A stretch of DNA of 64,000 nt from Leuctra nigra (lineage: Eukaryota; Arthropoda; Insecta; Plecoptera; Leuctridae). A program made the translations under genes and the position numbers. The notes beneath the pieces were generated by a model that saw only the letters and a program-made list of their open reading frames with translations, was not told where the DNA came from and did no database searches. Positions 35,968 through 48,430 of the stretch are shown here, in pieces. The stretch's first letter is position 1; every line of letters starts with the position of its first letter. The stretch spans positions 25,662,309 through 25,726,308 of the forward strand of contig OW203766.1 in assembly GCA_934045905.1 (NCBI GenBank). The letters are read 5' to 3'.

Positions 35968-38900
35968 TTAGTCTTGAAAGAAACTGCCGACTTGATTATG
36001 ACTCAGTCATTTTGTAATTTATGACATTGTGTGAAGATTTCAGTACACAATATAAATTCATTATAGCCATTCATGTTATCGAATTCTATATTTAAACAAC
36101 AATCTTAGAATAACTAGGTGACGCTTTTGGTTTATTACTACATCGTTAAATTCTAAGAAACCTTATTCATCGTACCAAAGCTCTTAGCTTGTGGTTTCCT
36201 TCAGCAACTGTAATTCAGTCGTAAATTTGGTGTCACGGGTGGGGTGTTGGGGAAAGAGGGAATTGTGGTCTGATAACACACAAAATAATACAGAACTTCA
36301 TGCTGTGTTCGATATGAGCTTTTCCCTTGGTTCCTAAAGCTCCTGGTTTTGGTGCTATATACAATGTCCTCCCACCCCCGCCCCACCCCCTCGCCATCGA
36401 CCCGTAAGGTACTAACCGCGCAGCCGAAAATACACCGACCAATTACGTCACAGCTCACAGAGGTCCATTCATAAACTGCATCGCGAGACTTGTGAATGAA
36501 TATTATTCTTGGCTCATTCATCTGCAGTGTTGTGTGTGTCTCCGAGTGATATGAGGTGCATGTAGTCGAGTGGAAGAAAAGATGGTTAAAAATTAGTTTT
36601 ATGTGACGGCTGGAAAAGTCTGTCTCCAGAGATATGAGATGCGATAATTTTATGTGGTACTCTGAACTCGGAGTGAATAGAATTTTTAATGTTATTTCAG
36701 AGTAGGAGTATAAAATATGACAACAAAAAAGTGCTGTAAAAGTTAATTTTCCTTGTGCTTATTCTCGTGAACGACATGTGGCACCTCTATATGATATGTT
36801 TATACCTAACTATGCGACAAAAAAACTAATTTAGACCTACAACCTTGAACCACCATACATTTTTGAACCGTACTCAAATTAACATTTAAATTAGAATGGC
36901 ATAATTTGAGTTTCACCGAAAAATACACAAATTAAGCGTTGTCGAATACAATCAGCTCAATTTACGCTCTTAAATTAGAAATGGATTGCGTAGTTTCTTG
37001 TCTTTGTGTGCATTATTACATTATTTTTTGATTATATATGATGAACAATAGCATCGAGGTTTGATTAATGAAGCACAAGAATATAACGCAATAGAAAGAT
37101 CTAATGCTGCCAACTAATAAAAGTGAAATGAGATATCTCCAAAATAGAATACCTATAATTTGACAGTTATTTCATATAAACGAGATTATAAAAATCTAGT
37201 TGACCTTCCTCACATCAGAAAATGTATTATTAAATGCATCAGAACATGGTAGATATATGTTTGATATAGATAGACAACTAAACATAGCAATTATACCTAT
37301 ATCTATCCAAATGTGACTTTTGTAAAACAATACTTTGATAAAATACAGCTGTAATTAGATCTATCGCCGATGGATTTTAACCTATAACTTTTGATGTCCG
37401 ATCTAATAATTACTCTTCAGCACCAATCAATTTCAGACTCCTAATATGCAGTGGACATGTCAGAATACCGTGAAAGTTTATCCCCCTAACATCATAAATC
37501 TACACTTATTTTCTTATTTACCTAGGTTCAGTAATAATGTTGGAGTGATAAAATTCCCTGCCATCTCAGTTGAGATGAAATCTGCATATTGTATGCAGTA
37601 CAACCGCAAATTTAAAAGATTTTACTCCAGATTGGTTTTGAACTGAAGATCTTCTCAACACGATTTGAGAGAAATTGCAGACAGAAAACAGTTGCACAGT
37701 TTCGTAATATAATTATTCTAGGTACCTATACGAAATTGATTTCTCGACATTCGCATTCCCTCACGTATCATTCAGTCTCAACGTTCCCAAAACACTATTC
37801 TCTCATGAAGCCAAGCAACAGCGAACTTTGAAGATTGAAACCACATGTGACATTTACTAAGCAACCCGAGACACAACGCACACACATGCACATACGTCAC
37901 CTACACCTCCAACTATTTACTCAAGAAATTAATTAATTAGTACACCAAGTAGAAACTCAGTGAGACTCGGCTTCATTTGTCAAAATTTGTGAACAGTATT
38001 GCAGGACCTCTGCCTTAACCGACCGATCAAAGAGAACAGAGAGCGGAGACACTCTAACTTGTGTCCATGTCCAAAGCACTTAGCTGCGGCGCTGGTTGTG
38101 GATTCAGTGGCCAGCAGTGGCGTAAGAGAAGTAAACAGGACTGTTACCGAATTTGAACTCAGCACGCCCATTTATCTATTCTCTGTGGTGTATTAATTAA
38201 AATTATGAATATTATTGCACCATAAGCAACTGGCAGCTGGTATGACAATGATATATTTTAATTGATTGGCAAATTAAAATCGATATGAATATTTCTGCCG
38301 AGTTTTAATTGTTTAGCATTTATTACAAGCAGCAGATTACTCTTGTGTATCTTCTTGTGGATTCTATCTTCACAGAATTCTATTTTTTTGCTGCGGGAGA
38401 TAAACTTAATAAATATCAACTAAGTTTAGTAGATGAATTGTAAAATTAAGATGTATTTTAAATTATTTTTATTTAGTTACTGGACGGAAAACAGTGTTGA
38501 TTTCATTGGTACTCTGACTTTCCAAGTAAAATGCTACGATTTAATTTCTATTGAGGTCACGAGAAACAAATTGGATATCTTCTGTCTCCTTCCCACCCCA
38601 GTGCGCCACTGTTAGACCTATTAGACGTAGCGTGGACGTAGTTAATGAATCGCAGGCTCTTCGAATTACCGACCTTAATTAGATATTGTGTGGATGCTCA
38701 AAGTGTAGGTTTCTAGTTATTCTACACCAACACAAGTAGGATTTAACAATACAAATGCAATTGAATGCACTTGATTAAACACATACATCGCATTTTGTTC
38801 ATTTGTTTGATTACCTGGTGCGTTCTCTTCTGGGAAATCGTTAGATACGTAACGATGTTCAGTGTTAGTAAAACAGATCTACAAATTAATTGGGGTTTTA

Positions 38901-41900
38901 GTGGTTTTCATTGACAATGCATGTCCTTATTGGATATGGTAATTTTTCCGGAATGTATTTAAACGTGATTTCCTGGAAAAAGCTGTTATTGAAGTGAGAG
39001 TATTGAAATGATATTTTCAAATACCAGTCATAAAGCCAGGTGAATGATAATACGTGAATTTAAATTTAACAATTCATTCATCGTCGAATACAATCTATTA
39101 TAACAAATTATATTAGTATGTTGGCATTAAATCAAAATATTCTTTATAGATCACAATTCTAATGAACTGATTCTAAAATTGGGTACAAATGTTATATCCA
39201 TTTAACTGAGAAAAAGTTTTCTAATTGCAACTTTAAAATTTTTTTCATTTCGTTGTTATTTAGAAAGAAAAAATCGTAGCTAGCGTAAACTCTTGAACTC
39301 TTTCACAGTATGGTTCTCGTCCCATCTCAGTCTTTTAACAAAGATGTCGAAAGTACCAACACACTTACGAGTTGAATCGATGTGGGCGTTTGGCCTCCCG
39401 GAAGGGGAGGGGGAGGAATGCAAATCTTACTCCTGATCGTCAGTCAGCAAACTCTCGTGTCAACATAACGCAGAAATGTAAGAATAACAAGATCGAGGTA
39501 GCGGGAGGGGGAGGGGAGGGCGGGAGGGATAAACGAGGGGTAAAATAATTTAATTTTTCTCCAATGCAAACAATCCAATTGACTTCTTTAAACCCCTCCA
39601 AGCTGCGTTCGCGAATCAGCTTCCTCTCGAACATGGTCCATCAACGTATAACTAACAATCGAATCAACAACTCTCTCCAATATCAAACTGATTGATAGCA
39701 TCTTCGTCCGGCTCAACTTTCTCCCAACGAATAGAATCTCAACCGTCGCGAATTAAATTATGTTTGATTGGACAATTATTGCTCGTCAGAAGCGATATTG
39801 ATTTTCTGATTCCGATTCCCGCGTCCAGTTGCCCCCCTCCCCCCCTTCCCCTGACGTACTGCCAGCCCCACCCTGACACTAGTCATGCATTCCGTGGAGT
39901 TGTGTTTTGTTTGTTTTCTGTCTAGTTCCGTGGTGAGCGGTCTAGGGTTCGAACCTTATCGGTTAAGCTTGCATTACACGGGACAGTGTTAATACGCTAG
40001 GCGTAATCACCAAGTTTAATCTTACCAATCATTTCCTAATTGATTTCATTAACACCGTGTTCTGGAAAATTACAGGTTTTAAAATAAACACAATAATGTC
40101 AATTAGTAATAATGACATTAATTTGACGATATTGAGATTTTGTATAATGTAACTGTATTTTGATTTTCTCACGTTGTATGAATGTTTATTTTGTCAACGA
40201 CTGAAATATTGAAATGAAAATAACTTGTTTTTATTAATTTATGCCGCCTTTTGTATTACCTACATGTATGTTCAATATTAAGGTTTGTAATGTACTAAAT
40301 TTTTCATATTGACAAAATACATTTTGCAATTCTTCTAATGTTGCCTCTAGAGTACCTATAGTATAAGAAGGAAAATATAACTTAACTTTATGGAATAATT
40401 TCTAACTTCTTGGAATAGCTACGTTGTTTATAAACATTTATGAAATATTGCGCATATTTTGTAGAGACGGTTCAATAATAGAGTAATCTAATATTCCAAA
40501 GTCGTCACGCCATTGATTGTGGGGAAATAGAATTACAACAAATCCAACAACTCTATTCCCTTTGAGTGTTCGAAACTTTACTTGTGCATGTACCTACGTC
40601 AATCGAAGCGGCCCACAAGGCACAGTGCTCGGACTATTCTTGTTCAACCAGCTTTATTTATAGTCTAAATCACGGCGAAGAAGAGTCTAGAAAGTTTCGC
40701 CGATAAAACGTTACCTGTTCGGTGGGTGGTTAGCACGTTCGCTCTGTGGACATAGATTGTGATGTCAATGGCCCATTGGCTAGACCGAACACACGAAAAC
40801 AAACTCGTTTCAAAAAGATTTTTACAGCGGAAACTTCGAAAACTTTGGGACTCGATGGGAAGTTGTCCAGTTATCAAACACTAAGTCGATATTAGCATTT
40901 GGTGTTGAAATTTTACTATTGAGTGGTGTTAAGAAGTATTGAGTGAATTAATTAAAAATCGTACCTGATACTCTCTAAAACAAGAAAAGAAAAAAATACA
41001 ATTTTTATTAGTGGTATAAATATCAATATGCCATCAAACTTCCATTTTGATAAACATTCGTTATATTATAAAGTTTTTCTTCTATTACAAATTAAATAGA
41101 GTCGTCATTAACGGGAATATAATATTATTGCATAAAGCAAAGATATAAATAAGTATCAAATAATTATTTTAATTTAACAGTAAATCACATCTAATAATAT
41201 ATGTCTCATTGAGACTATAAGTACATTTCCATAGCAACATTTAAGAGTTCCCAGCCACGAAAAAAACTGCACAAAGTTGTATTCGAAAACCTCGAGTCAC
41301 CAGCCATTTATCTCGCTTTTAGCTTTTTCTCTCACCAATTGAGATTTCTTACCTTCCTTCCCACATTCTATCTCCGTCGTTTTGGACATCTCTCTCTCCA
41401 GAACTTCCCGGCCCGTCTGATGTACGGCTCTACACGCATCCAACGTCCAATTGTTATTATGCAGACATCATGTCGCGACCGATCCGAGATGTCTCTGTCT
41501 CTTTCTAAACCGCAACGGCCCCGAGAGAGTTATCTCTCTCACACTCGCGACACGGATAGGAGACAACATTTTGATAAAGTTCAGTCAGTGAAATGTGCAT
41601 ACTTATAACTGACGTCACGTTATTACCAATAGAATATGAAAGTTGCAAGGAAATGTGGTTTTCGAAGTTGGGACCAATTCAAAGTTTTAATGGCTTATTA
41701 CGTAATATAAAGTGTGTTCCGATATTTTCTAGACGGATAATATATTATTGCCGATAGTTTACTTTTTACATAACATCTACTATGTTATGATTTCCGGTTG
41801 AATATGTATATTTTTGGCACTTTCTCGACGCAAAAATACTTAATCCTACATCTGACACCATTTGTAAAATCTACAGATTTAATATAAATTAGAATCATCA

Positions 41901-44699
41901 CAATTTGTAATATTTCCAAGTTTAAATTTTGAGACGATAATTATTAATGTATGCATACTTTCTAATTTCAGTATGTTTCTCTTTAAATAGTATCCCTTTT
42001 ATAGTATGATAGTATCCACTCAAACAATAGCCATAAATATTTTAATGAAATTTTGTCAGTGTTGAATTGACCTTTACGGTATAAGCTAGCTGGTATTGAT
42101 TTTGCAGTAGATATCTATTACATCTAGCACTATGTATTCTACATTTTCACCTGTATGTATTTCAGTCTGATTGGTTCAATTATTTTGACCTTAGGGTTCC
42201 AATGAAATGAACACAATAATGACATAAAAAGCCGACAGGTAGCGCTCGACTCAATAATAAATTCCAATGCAATTAGTAATATATCAGAGCAATCACATAA
42301 CATAGTAATTGAAGCACTATGTAATAATTTACACAACACACACCCCTTTTAGTTTCAAAATTTAATCATTAAAGTAAAATTAATGTTCAATTTCGACACG
42401 GAGCCGAGATAAAATGGATTTATTATTTTCCCTTTTGAACTCTCTCGTAGTTTGTTACTAAAATCCGTCATTAACAGTGTATTTTCTGCCGCTTCCCCCG
42501 AAATTCATTAACGGATATTCTTTTGAAATGGACTGGGATACCTGTCGACACCCTGCAAGGGCGATTAGGTACAGCGTCTCTAGATCTCTTTCGCAGATCT
42601 CTATTTTCTTTTGAACTCTTTCACCCCCCCCACCCCCCTCTCTACACACTCTCTCTCGTTCTCTTGGTACTCTTGAGCCTTTCAGTTTTTTGTCTCCAAC
42701 ATAATTATCCAGGTGAATGCTACACTTTGATCGTGTCTATGACGTCAGAGGCACAAGGGTGACCAAAGACGATTATGTCATATTCATGCATAATTTTGTT
42801 TTTACGACTTTACAAAGGGTATACCTACGCCTATTTTGTAATAGATAATTGAAGAATAAATGGTGTCCAAGTATATTTTTGGGTAAGTGATACTGGATAT
42901 AATATTAGAGTACAATCGTCAACTATCTTGATCTTGGATCAAAATAATTGAGTTAGAAATCTATCGAAATTGACGAATATAATGTATGTCACGAAATTGA
43001 ATAAGGACACATTTAAATACGAATTTTAAAATATGACTTGCAATACTGCGCGTAGGTCAGAAATGGCTGTCACGACTCCTTTATCAAAAATTGAACAACG
43101 TTCTTGCTTGTATCGTTTCGACAAACAACGAGCCTCCTATACTTTGTCAACCCTTTGCATAGTCCTACACAATCTTTTCATCACAATTTCCATACTCCAT
43201 TAACCCTCTTTGAAACATCAAAAATCAATTTAAGACAAAGTTAAAACTTGCGTGAGCATTCTGTCCATCCTTGAATACTATTTCTATCAATTTAAGTATA
43301 CAGTATCAATCATAGTTTGTCCATCTTTTCAAGTGGCCTCTGTTTAATTAATCGTGTGCCAGAGCGCTGCATAATGCCAGAGTAGCGGACTCCACTCGAT
43401 CGAGGCTATATTTAGCAAATGAGCAGCAAGAGCACCACTCTAATGAGATAATTGATCTTCCATGCTAATGATAATGCCAATAGATTCGTTCTAAATATAG
43501 ACACTTACCCATTTAGAATATTCCCAAGACAATTGTTTGCCTTTGTTTTTGTTCAATGTAAAAGATTGTGACGTAATTTATGAACGTATTTTAGTATTTC
43601 TAATATTTCTTGTATGCATGGCAAAAACTGGTGTTTGACGATTAAAGTTTTAAAAATAAAGCATGCTACCTTATTCGCTTATTTTGAAGTTTAGAACAAT
43701 GAGTAAGTTTATCAAATTTTAGTTTGTAATAAGGTCATAGCTATACTTAAAAATATGACCTTTTTAAACACTATCTAATTCAAAAGAGGTAAAGAATACA
43801 TGTTTTGAATCACATTTGTAAAATGTAAGCGTTTCCATTTGAAACTATTAGGGCTCGAATCTCTGTGTTTTCGGAGAGTTCTTTTTGAATTACAGGTCTC
43901 ACGAAGTATCAGATCAGCCAATTTTACCAGAATAGATTCATTATTATCCTGCTCGTTCGACCTATTGATTTCTATCAAGATCTGTCATTTGGTTTCACCG
44001 CAACCGCAAATGTATTTATATTATCGCTGCACTGATGGATAATCTTAATGTATCATGAGCGTTTCCTAGTATGACGTAAAAGTACACACCTATTACGTGT
44101 AATTACCTACATATATTATTCGATCTTCCTTGTCTAATGTTACAGCACCGTGATGTTCTACTCCTCTTCGCAATTCCAGTGAAATTGCAAGATGATTTTC
44201 CGGCTTTCTCGCTGATTTGTCCAGGGAATTGCGTCTGAATTGTGCTGTGGAGCTTGCTTCTGCATGGATTAGATGGAAACATTCTTTTCTCGTTTTCAAA
44301 AAGCGGACTGGTGATTGTTTCAAATGTCGGATATTTGAAGATTGACATACGAATTAGTGGAAAATGTGAAATCCAGGAGTGCTTTGTAAATAACTGAGAC
44401 GAGATATTTACATCACTGAATACGTTCGTTAGAAAGGCAGGACTTTATCGTAATTATATTAAATTCACGTTAGCTGGAAAATTAGTTTCAGTTGTTTCGT
44501 TTTATCGGAAATATGACTTGTACACACTTTCAGATGAAACAAAACAATGTATTTAATTCTATCCGATATAACACACGTTTCAGAAGTATCTAAAGCTTTT
44601 GTAAATAAATTAATATTAGAAAAAGGCACATACAAAAAAGAACTGAATATCATGTACTACCTGTCCTTGTTCGATATTCATGTCCTTACCTCGATCATG
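35968..44699. other. No gene seen
   Basis: The longest stretch without a clear element. C-rich or G-rich tracts at 36370, 39400-39530, 39830 and 42620; tRNA-box-like fragments near 39943 and 40729. No exon could be supported on either strand. Confidence 0.5.
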
Positions 44700-45085
44700 C
44701 CTTAATAAAAAAATTGTGTTAGGATACCTGTTGCATTTTTAAAAATAATGATGTTTATAAATTATAAAAAAAATACAAAAATAAAAATCTTAATAAAAAA
44801 TAAATAAAAAAATTCAATTAATTATTAATTATTTTTAATAATTTTTTTAATAATTTTTTTCTTTATAAAAAATTGTGTTAGGATACCTGTTGCATTTTCA
44901 AAAAGAATGATGTTTATAAATTATAAAAAAAATAAAAAAATAAAAATCTTAATAAAAAATAAATAAAAAAATTCAATTAATTATTAATTATTTTTAATAT
45001 TTTTTTTAATAATTTTTTTCTTTATAAAAAAATTGTGTTAGGATACCTGTTGCATTTTCAAAAAGAATGATGTTTATAAATTATA
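44700..45085. repeat. Tandem array, 2.4 copies of a ~160-bp AT-rich unit
   Basis: ATTGTGTTAGGATACCTGTT starts at 44713, 44872 and 45032, giving periods of 159 and 160 bases. Copies differ only by a few single bases and A/T-run lengths. Each unit carries a TTCAATTAATTATTAATTAT segment. Confidence 0.95.
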
Positions 45086-47158
45086 ACAAAAATATAACTT
45101 CTTTTTTATAGATGTCCTTATCTCCAAGTCGTGTGTTTCATTTTAGAATATCATTATTCTTGGATAAATCCTCACAAATTTCTAACAATTTCTAATAATG
45201 TAATGTCGGCGTTTATTAATAAACAAGCATTTTCATTATTTGCCGAAGTTCACGATACACCAATAACTGAAAATTGTCCAATTACGTCATATTACGACAA
45301 TAATTTCAAAGGTTAATCAAAATGCATTTTCATTTTCTTAGTCTAGAAATTAAGTAAGTTTTACTGTCTAGTGAGTTTTAACCAACGGTATGCATTTACA
45401 CATTAAAATGTTTCCGTTTTTGTGTTAAATCGTACGATAGAAATTATTTCTTAATCAACTACATTGTTTTATTTAAAGATAAGTTTTTTACTACTTTAAG
45501 GAAAATATGTGCCAGTAATCAAGATAAGGTTTCAAGTTGCATGTTCGAAAAGTTTTGGATTCCTTGTTCCGATTACTCTAACAAATCATTTAATCTCCTT
45601 GAATGTTGATGTATGCAATCCATCTTCCAGTCAAAACCGTCTCCTCTCTGCCAGATCCAGTGACGTGACGTCACCACATCGGTGTGACCAAGACTCGAAC
45701 CGGGGTCAACTGACAGAAGGTCAACTCTCTCTAGAGAGAGAGAGAGAGTCTGCTTCACCCTCAAATTTAGCACACTGTTGGGGAATTATTTTGATGCCCA
45801 CAAAACCTTATATTGTTATTTATTACTCCATTGTGTTTATATGAAATACGGTCGTCTTATTACATTAGAGTATGCATTGTGGTTGCTTTTATTTGGTCAA
45901 GTTTCGCGGTGAATGGTTTTCTGGGTAGAATGGATCGGGGTGGGAATAGACATTATTATAATAAAGCCATTTCACGTACTGCTCCTCCTCTGTTAGGGAA
46001 GATCTACAATGAATACAGGACTGTATTATGCTGGGACTACTCTTATAATGTTCATTTTGCTCGCTTGGTGCTGGCAGAAAAAATGGATTATTATGGATTA
46101 AACTAAAACGTGCCGTGAAGTTTTAAGTATTTGATAAGAAGCATCTATTTTTGTAATCTTTTAAGATAGGATATCACCATTAAAATTTCTTTGAGTAAAA
46201 TTAAAAGCTAAAGCTAAATTATTTAAACTTGTTTTACTTTCAAAATTTGTAAATAAGGATCAATGGCGAATCCGCGTAGAAACATCATTTTGCAGTCCAG
46301 CCGGGAAAAACGGAGATTTGATAAATGACGTTTAGGCAGCATTGTGATTACTGCTAAACTACAGGACGGGATTAATTCAAAGTTAAAATGTAATCGTTAT
46401 ATGATTGAATACTCGCATTCATTATCACAGTTCAAAATAAATTTCAAATAGTAATGTTGTCGAAGGAGCAATATGGTTCAGGCAGTAAAGCGGTGGGTAC
46501 CTATTTCATATCTCTTTATGATCTCGAATTCATTTCGGTTGCGACGAAATAGATAAATAGTTTCGAGCTAACTCGAGTTATTCGAGTTATCTTTATCTAG
46601 GTAATTTTTTAAATATTTATTTTTTATCATCCAGATAAACTGTTTGGTCATTATCTTTATCTAGATAGGTAACTTAATATGTTATCTGTCACAACACTGT
46701 CAATAATATGTATTTATCATTACATATTACTAAATTATCCGTGCCAAGTCGCAAACATGTTGTGTTTATGTTTCTCTTTGTAATTATACTTCCTTCATTT
46801 CCACTTCAAAAGCTCACGTCATTGCAAAGTTATGTAGGTAACTGGTAGGAAATCCAATTTACTCAAAGCTTTCAATAGCATCGTCAACTTCGTTAATTGC
46901 ACTAAAGAGGTTTCAGTAATAAGTATCAAACTTGGAAATTAATATCTTATTAGTAAGTTTAATACATCAATAAACAGTGCGTTACTGGAGAATATATCAA
47001 GAACATTGCACAAATAAACAAATAATTATAATTAGTTTTAACATAGTTATTTGCTGTGACTTATTATTGCCCTACTTATTTGGTGAGCCATTTTAATTAT
47101 GATACAAGTGCGAAAACTCGTAAAATATTGCTTATAGATATCACGAATTATAATTTAG

Positions 47159-47322
47159 TTTGGGTAAAAAGGCACACACCTAGGTACAAATAGAATTGCC
47201 TGATTATGGCACAACATTGTTTTTTTAAATGTTCAAATACTTTGGGTAAAAAGGCACACACCTAGGTACAAATAGAATTGCCTGATTATGGCACAACATT
47301 GTTTTTTTAAATGTTCAAATAC
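47159..47322. repeat. Perfect 82-bp tandem duplication
   Basis: 47159-47240 and 47241-47322 appear identical; the unit starts TTTGGGTAAAAAGGCACACA. Identity means a recent duplication or a local assembly error. Confidence 0.95.
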
Positions 47323-48351
47323 TTTCTCTATTCTGATTCCTGAACGTAAAACAATAAGTTGCATGTATTTTTAATGTATCACATCATTTCCTGTACCAAA
47401 ATGTAAAACTATTAAAATGTTACATTTGTTTACTTTTACATTTAGAAGTTTAAGACTACTATGTATATAATTCTCAATAAAGATGTTAAAAAAATTAAAA
47501 AAATTAAAATTTGGTACAGTTATCTGCAATGGGTACCTACGAACATATCATCAAACAACCTTCGCATAAAAGAATTATATTCTTCATTGTTTGTATTCAA
47601 CAGAAAAAAATTAACAAATCCAATTCGCAACCTAAAAACCCCGTCCATTTTGTCGTTGTCACCGACTACCCCTGAATGCACCCCGCATGTCTCGCCTGTT
47701 TGGCTGGTTGCCTACAAACAGGAGGCAAACAAAACAATGACCTAGCTGCGTGGAGAAGGATTAACTCTTGCGATTTATCTGTCGGTGAAACACAACTGAT
47801 TCATCATGGATGCAAAACTATGCGACACCTCGCAAGTCATCTCGTAGTTTCCTTTTTCTCTGGTGTTATTTTATTCTAGTGAGCAAAACGTCGAGCCGTG
47901 CCTGACTTTCCATCTCTTCATTTTAGAAACTGACGGCCTGCGTGCTACGCTAGAGCAGGTTTTATAATTAAGATTTTACTAATTAGTTCTCGCAGCAGAA
48001 TACAAATTTTGACGAGAGCGTAATGCTACTAATGCTCTAAAAATGAGGCTCTGTATACAAATCCCTATTTAGTTGGGATTAAGTTTTTAATCTCTGTAAG
48101 AAATTTTGTCACAAGAAAATCCAATCTGTTTTGTAAGGAATCTGATGATTTTCATAATTCCAATTTAATCGCAAACTGTCTCTTGATTTAAGAAAGTTTC
48201 TGTAATATAAAAAAGCTGTCCTGTTCATTTAGTTAATCGCTAAATAAATGATCTAAAATTATAAAATATTAAAATATAAATGTCAAACAAATCTGTATTC
48301 AAATGACAGATCCCTTCAGGTTTAATATTGACACTTTTCATTTGAGAAAGC

Positions 48352-48430
48352 ACAGAGAGAAAAACTTTATTTGTAATTACTGCCATCCAACAATGGTTGC
48401 CATGGACACAGTACTATCTTTGGTATAACA
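48352..48430 (-). mobile_element. Second copy of the retroelement-like 3' end
   Basis: CAGAGAGAAAAACTTTATTT at the left edge and GGTTGCCATGGACACAGTA resemble 30043-30115. Read on the minus strand, it ends ACAAATAAAGTTTTTCTCTC. How far it extends to the right is unclear; an AT-rich 112-codon minus frame (48705-48367) covers it but resembles no protein I know. Confidence 0.45.

Noticed and set aside
37980..38196. Frames on both strands over a GC-richer patch (CAGTGGCCAGCAGTGGCGTAA)
   Set aside because: No domain and no splice context; it may be a repeat fragment, but no second copy was found in the window.
43350..43520. Stretch with several TAATGA/TAATGC boxes resembling a homeodomain enhancer
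   Set aside because: AT-rich DNA yields such boxes by chance and conservation cannot be judged from one sequence.
44093..44348. Two overlapping minus frames of 76 and 81 codons
   Set aside because: Neither frame has a recognisable domain or convincing splice sites; two competing frames argue against either.
46540..46690. Repeated TTATCTTTATCTAG (GATA-like) phrases
   Set aside because: Only two loose copies, without termini or period; not enough for a feature.
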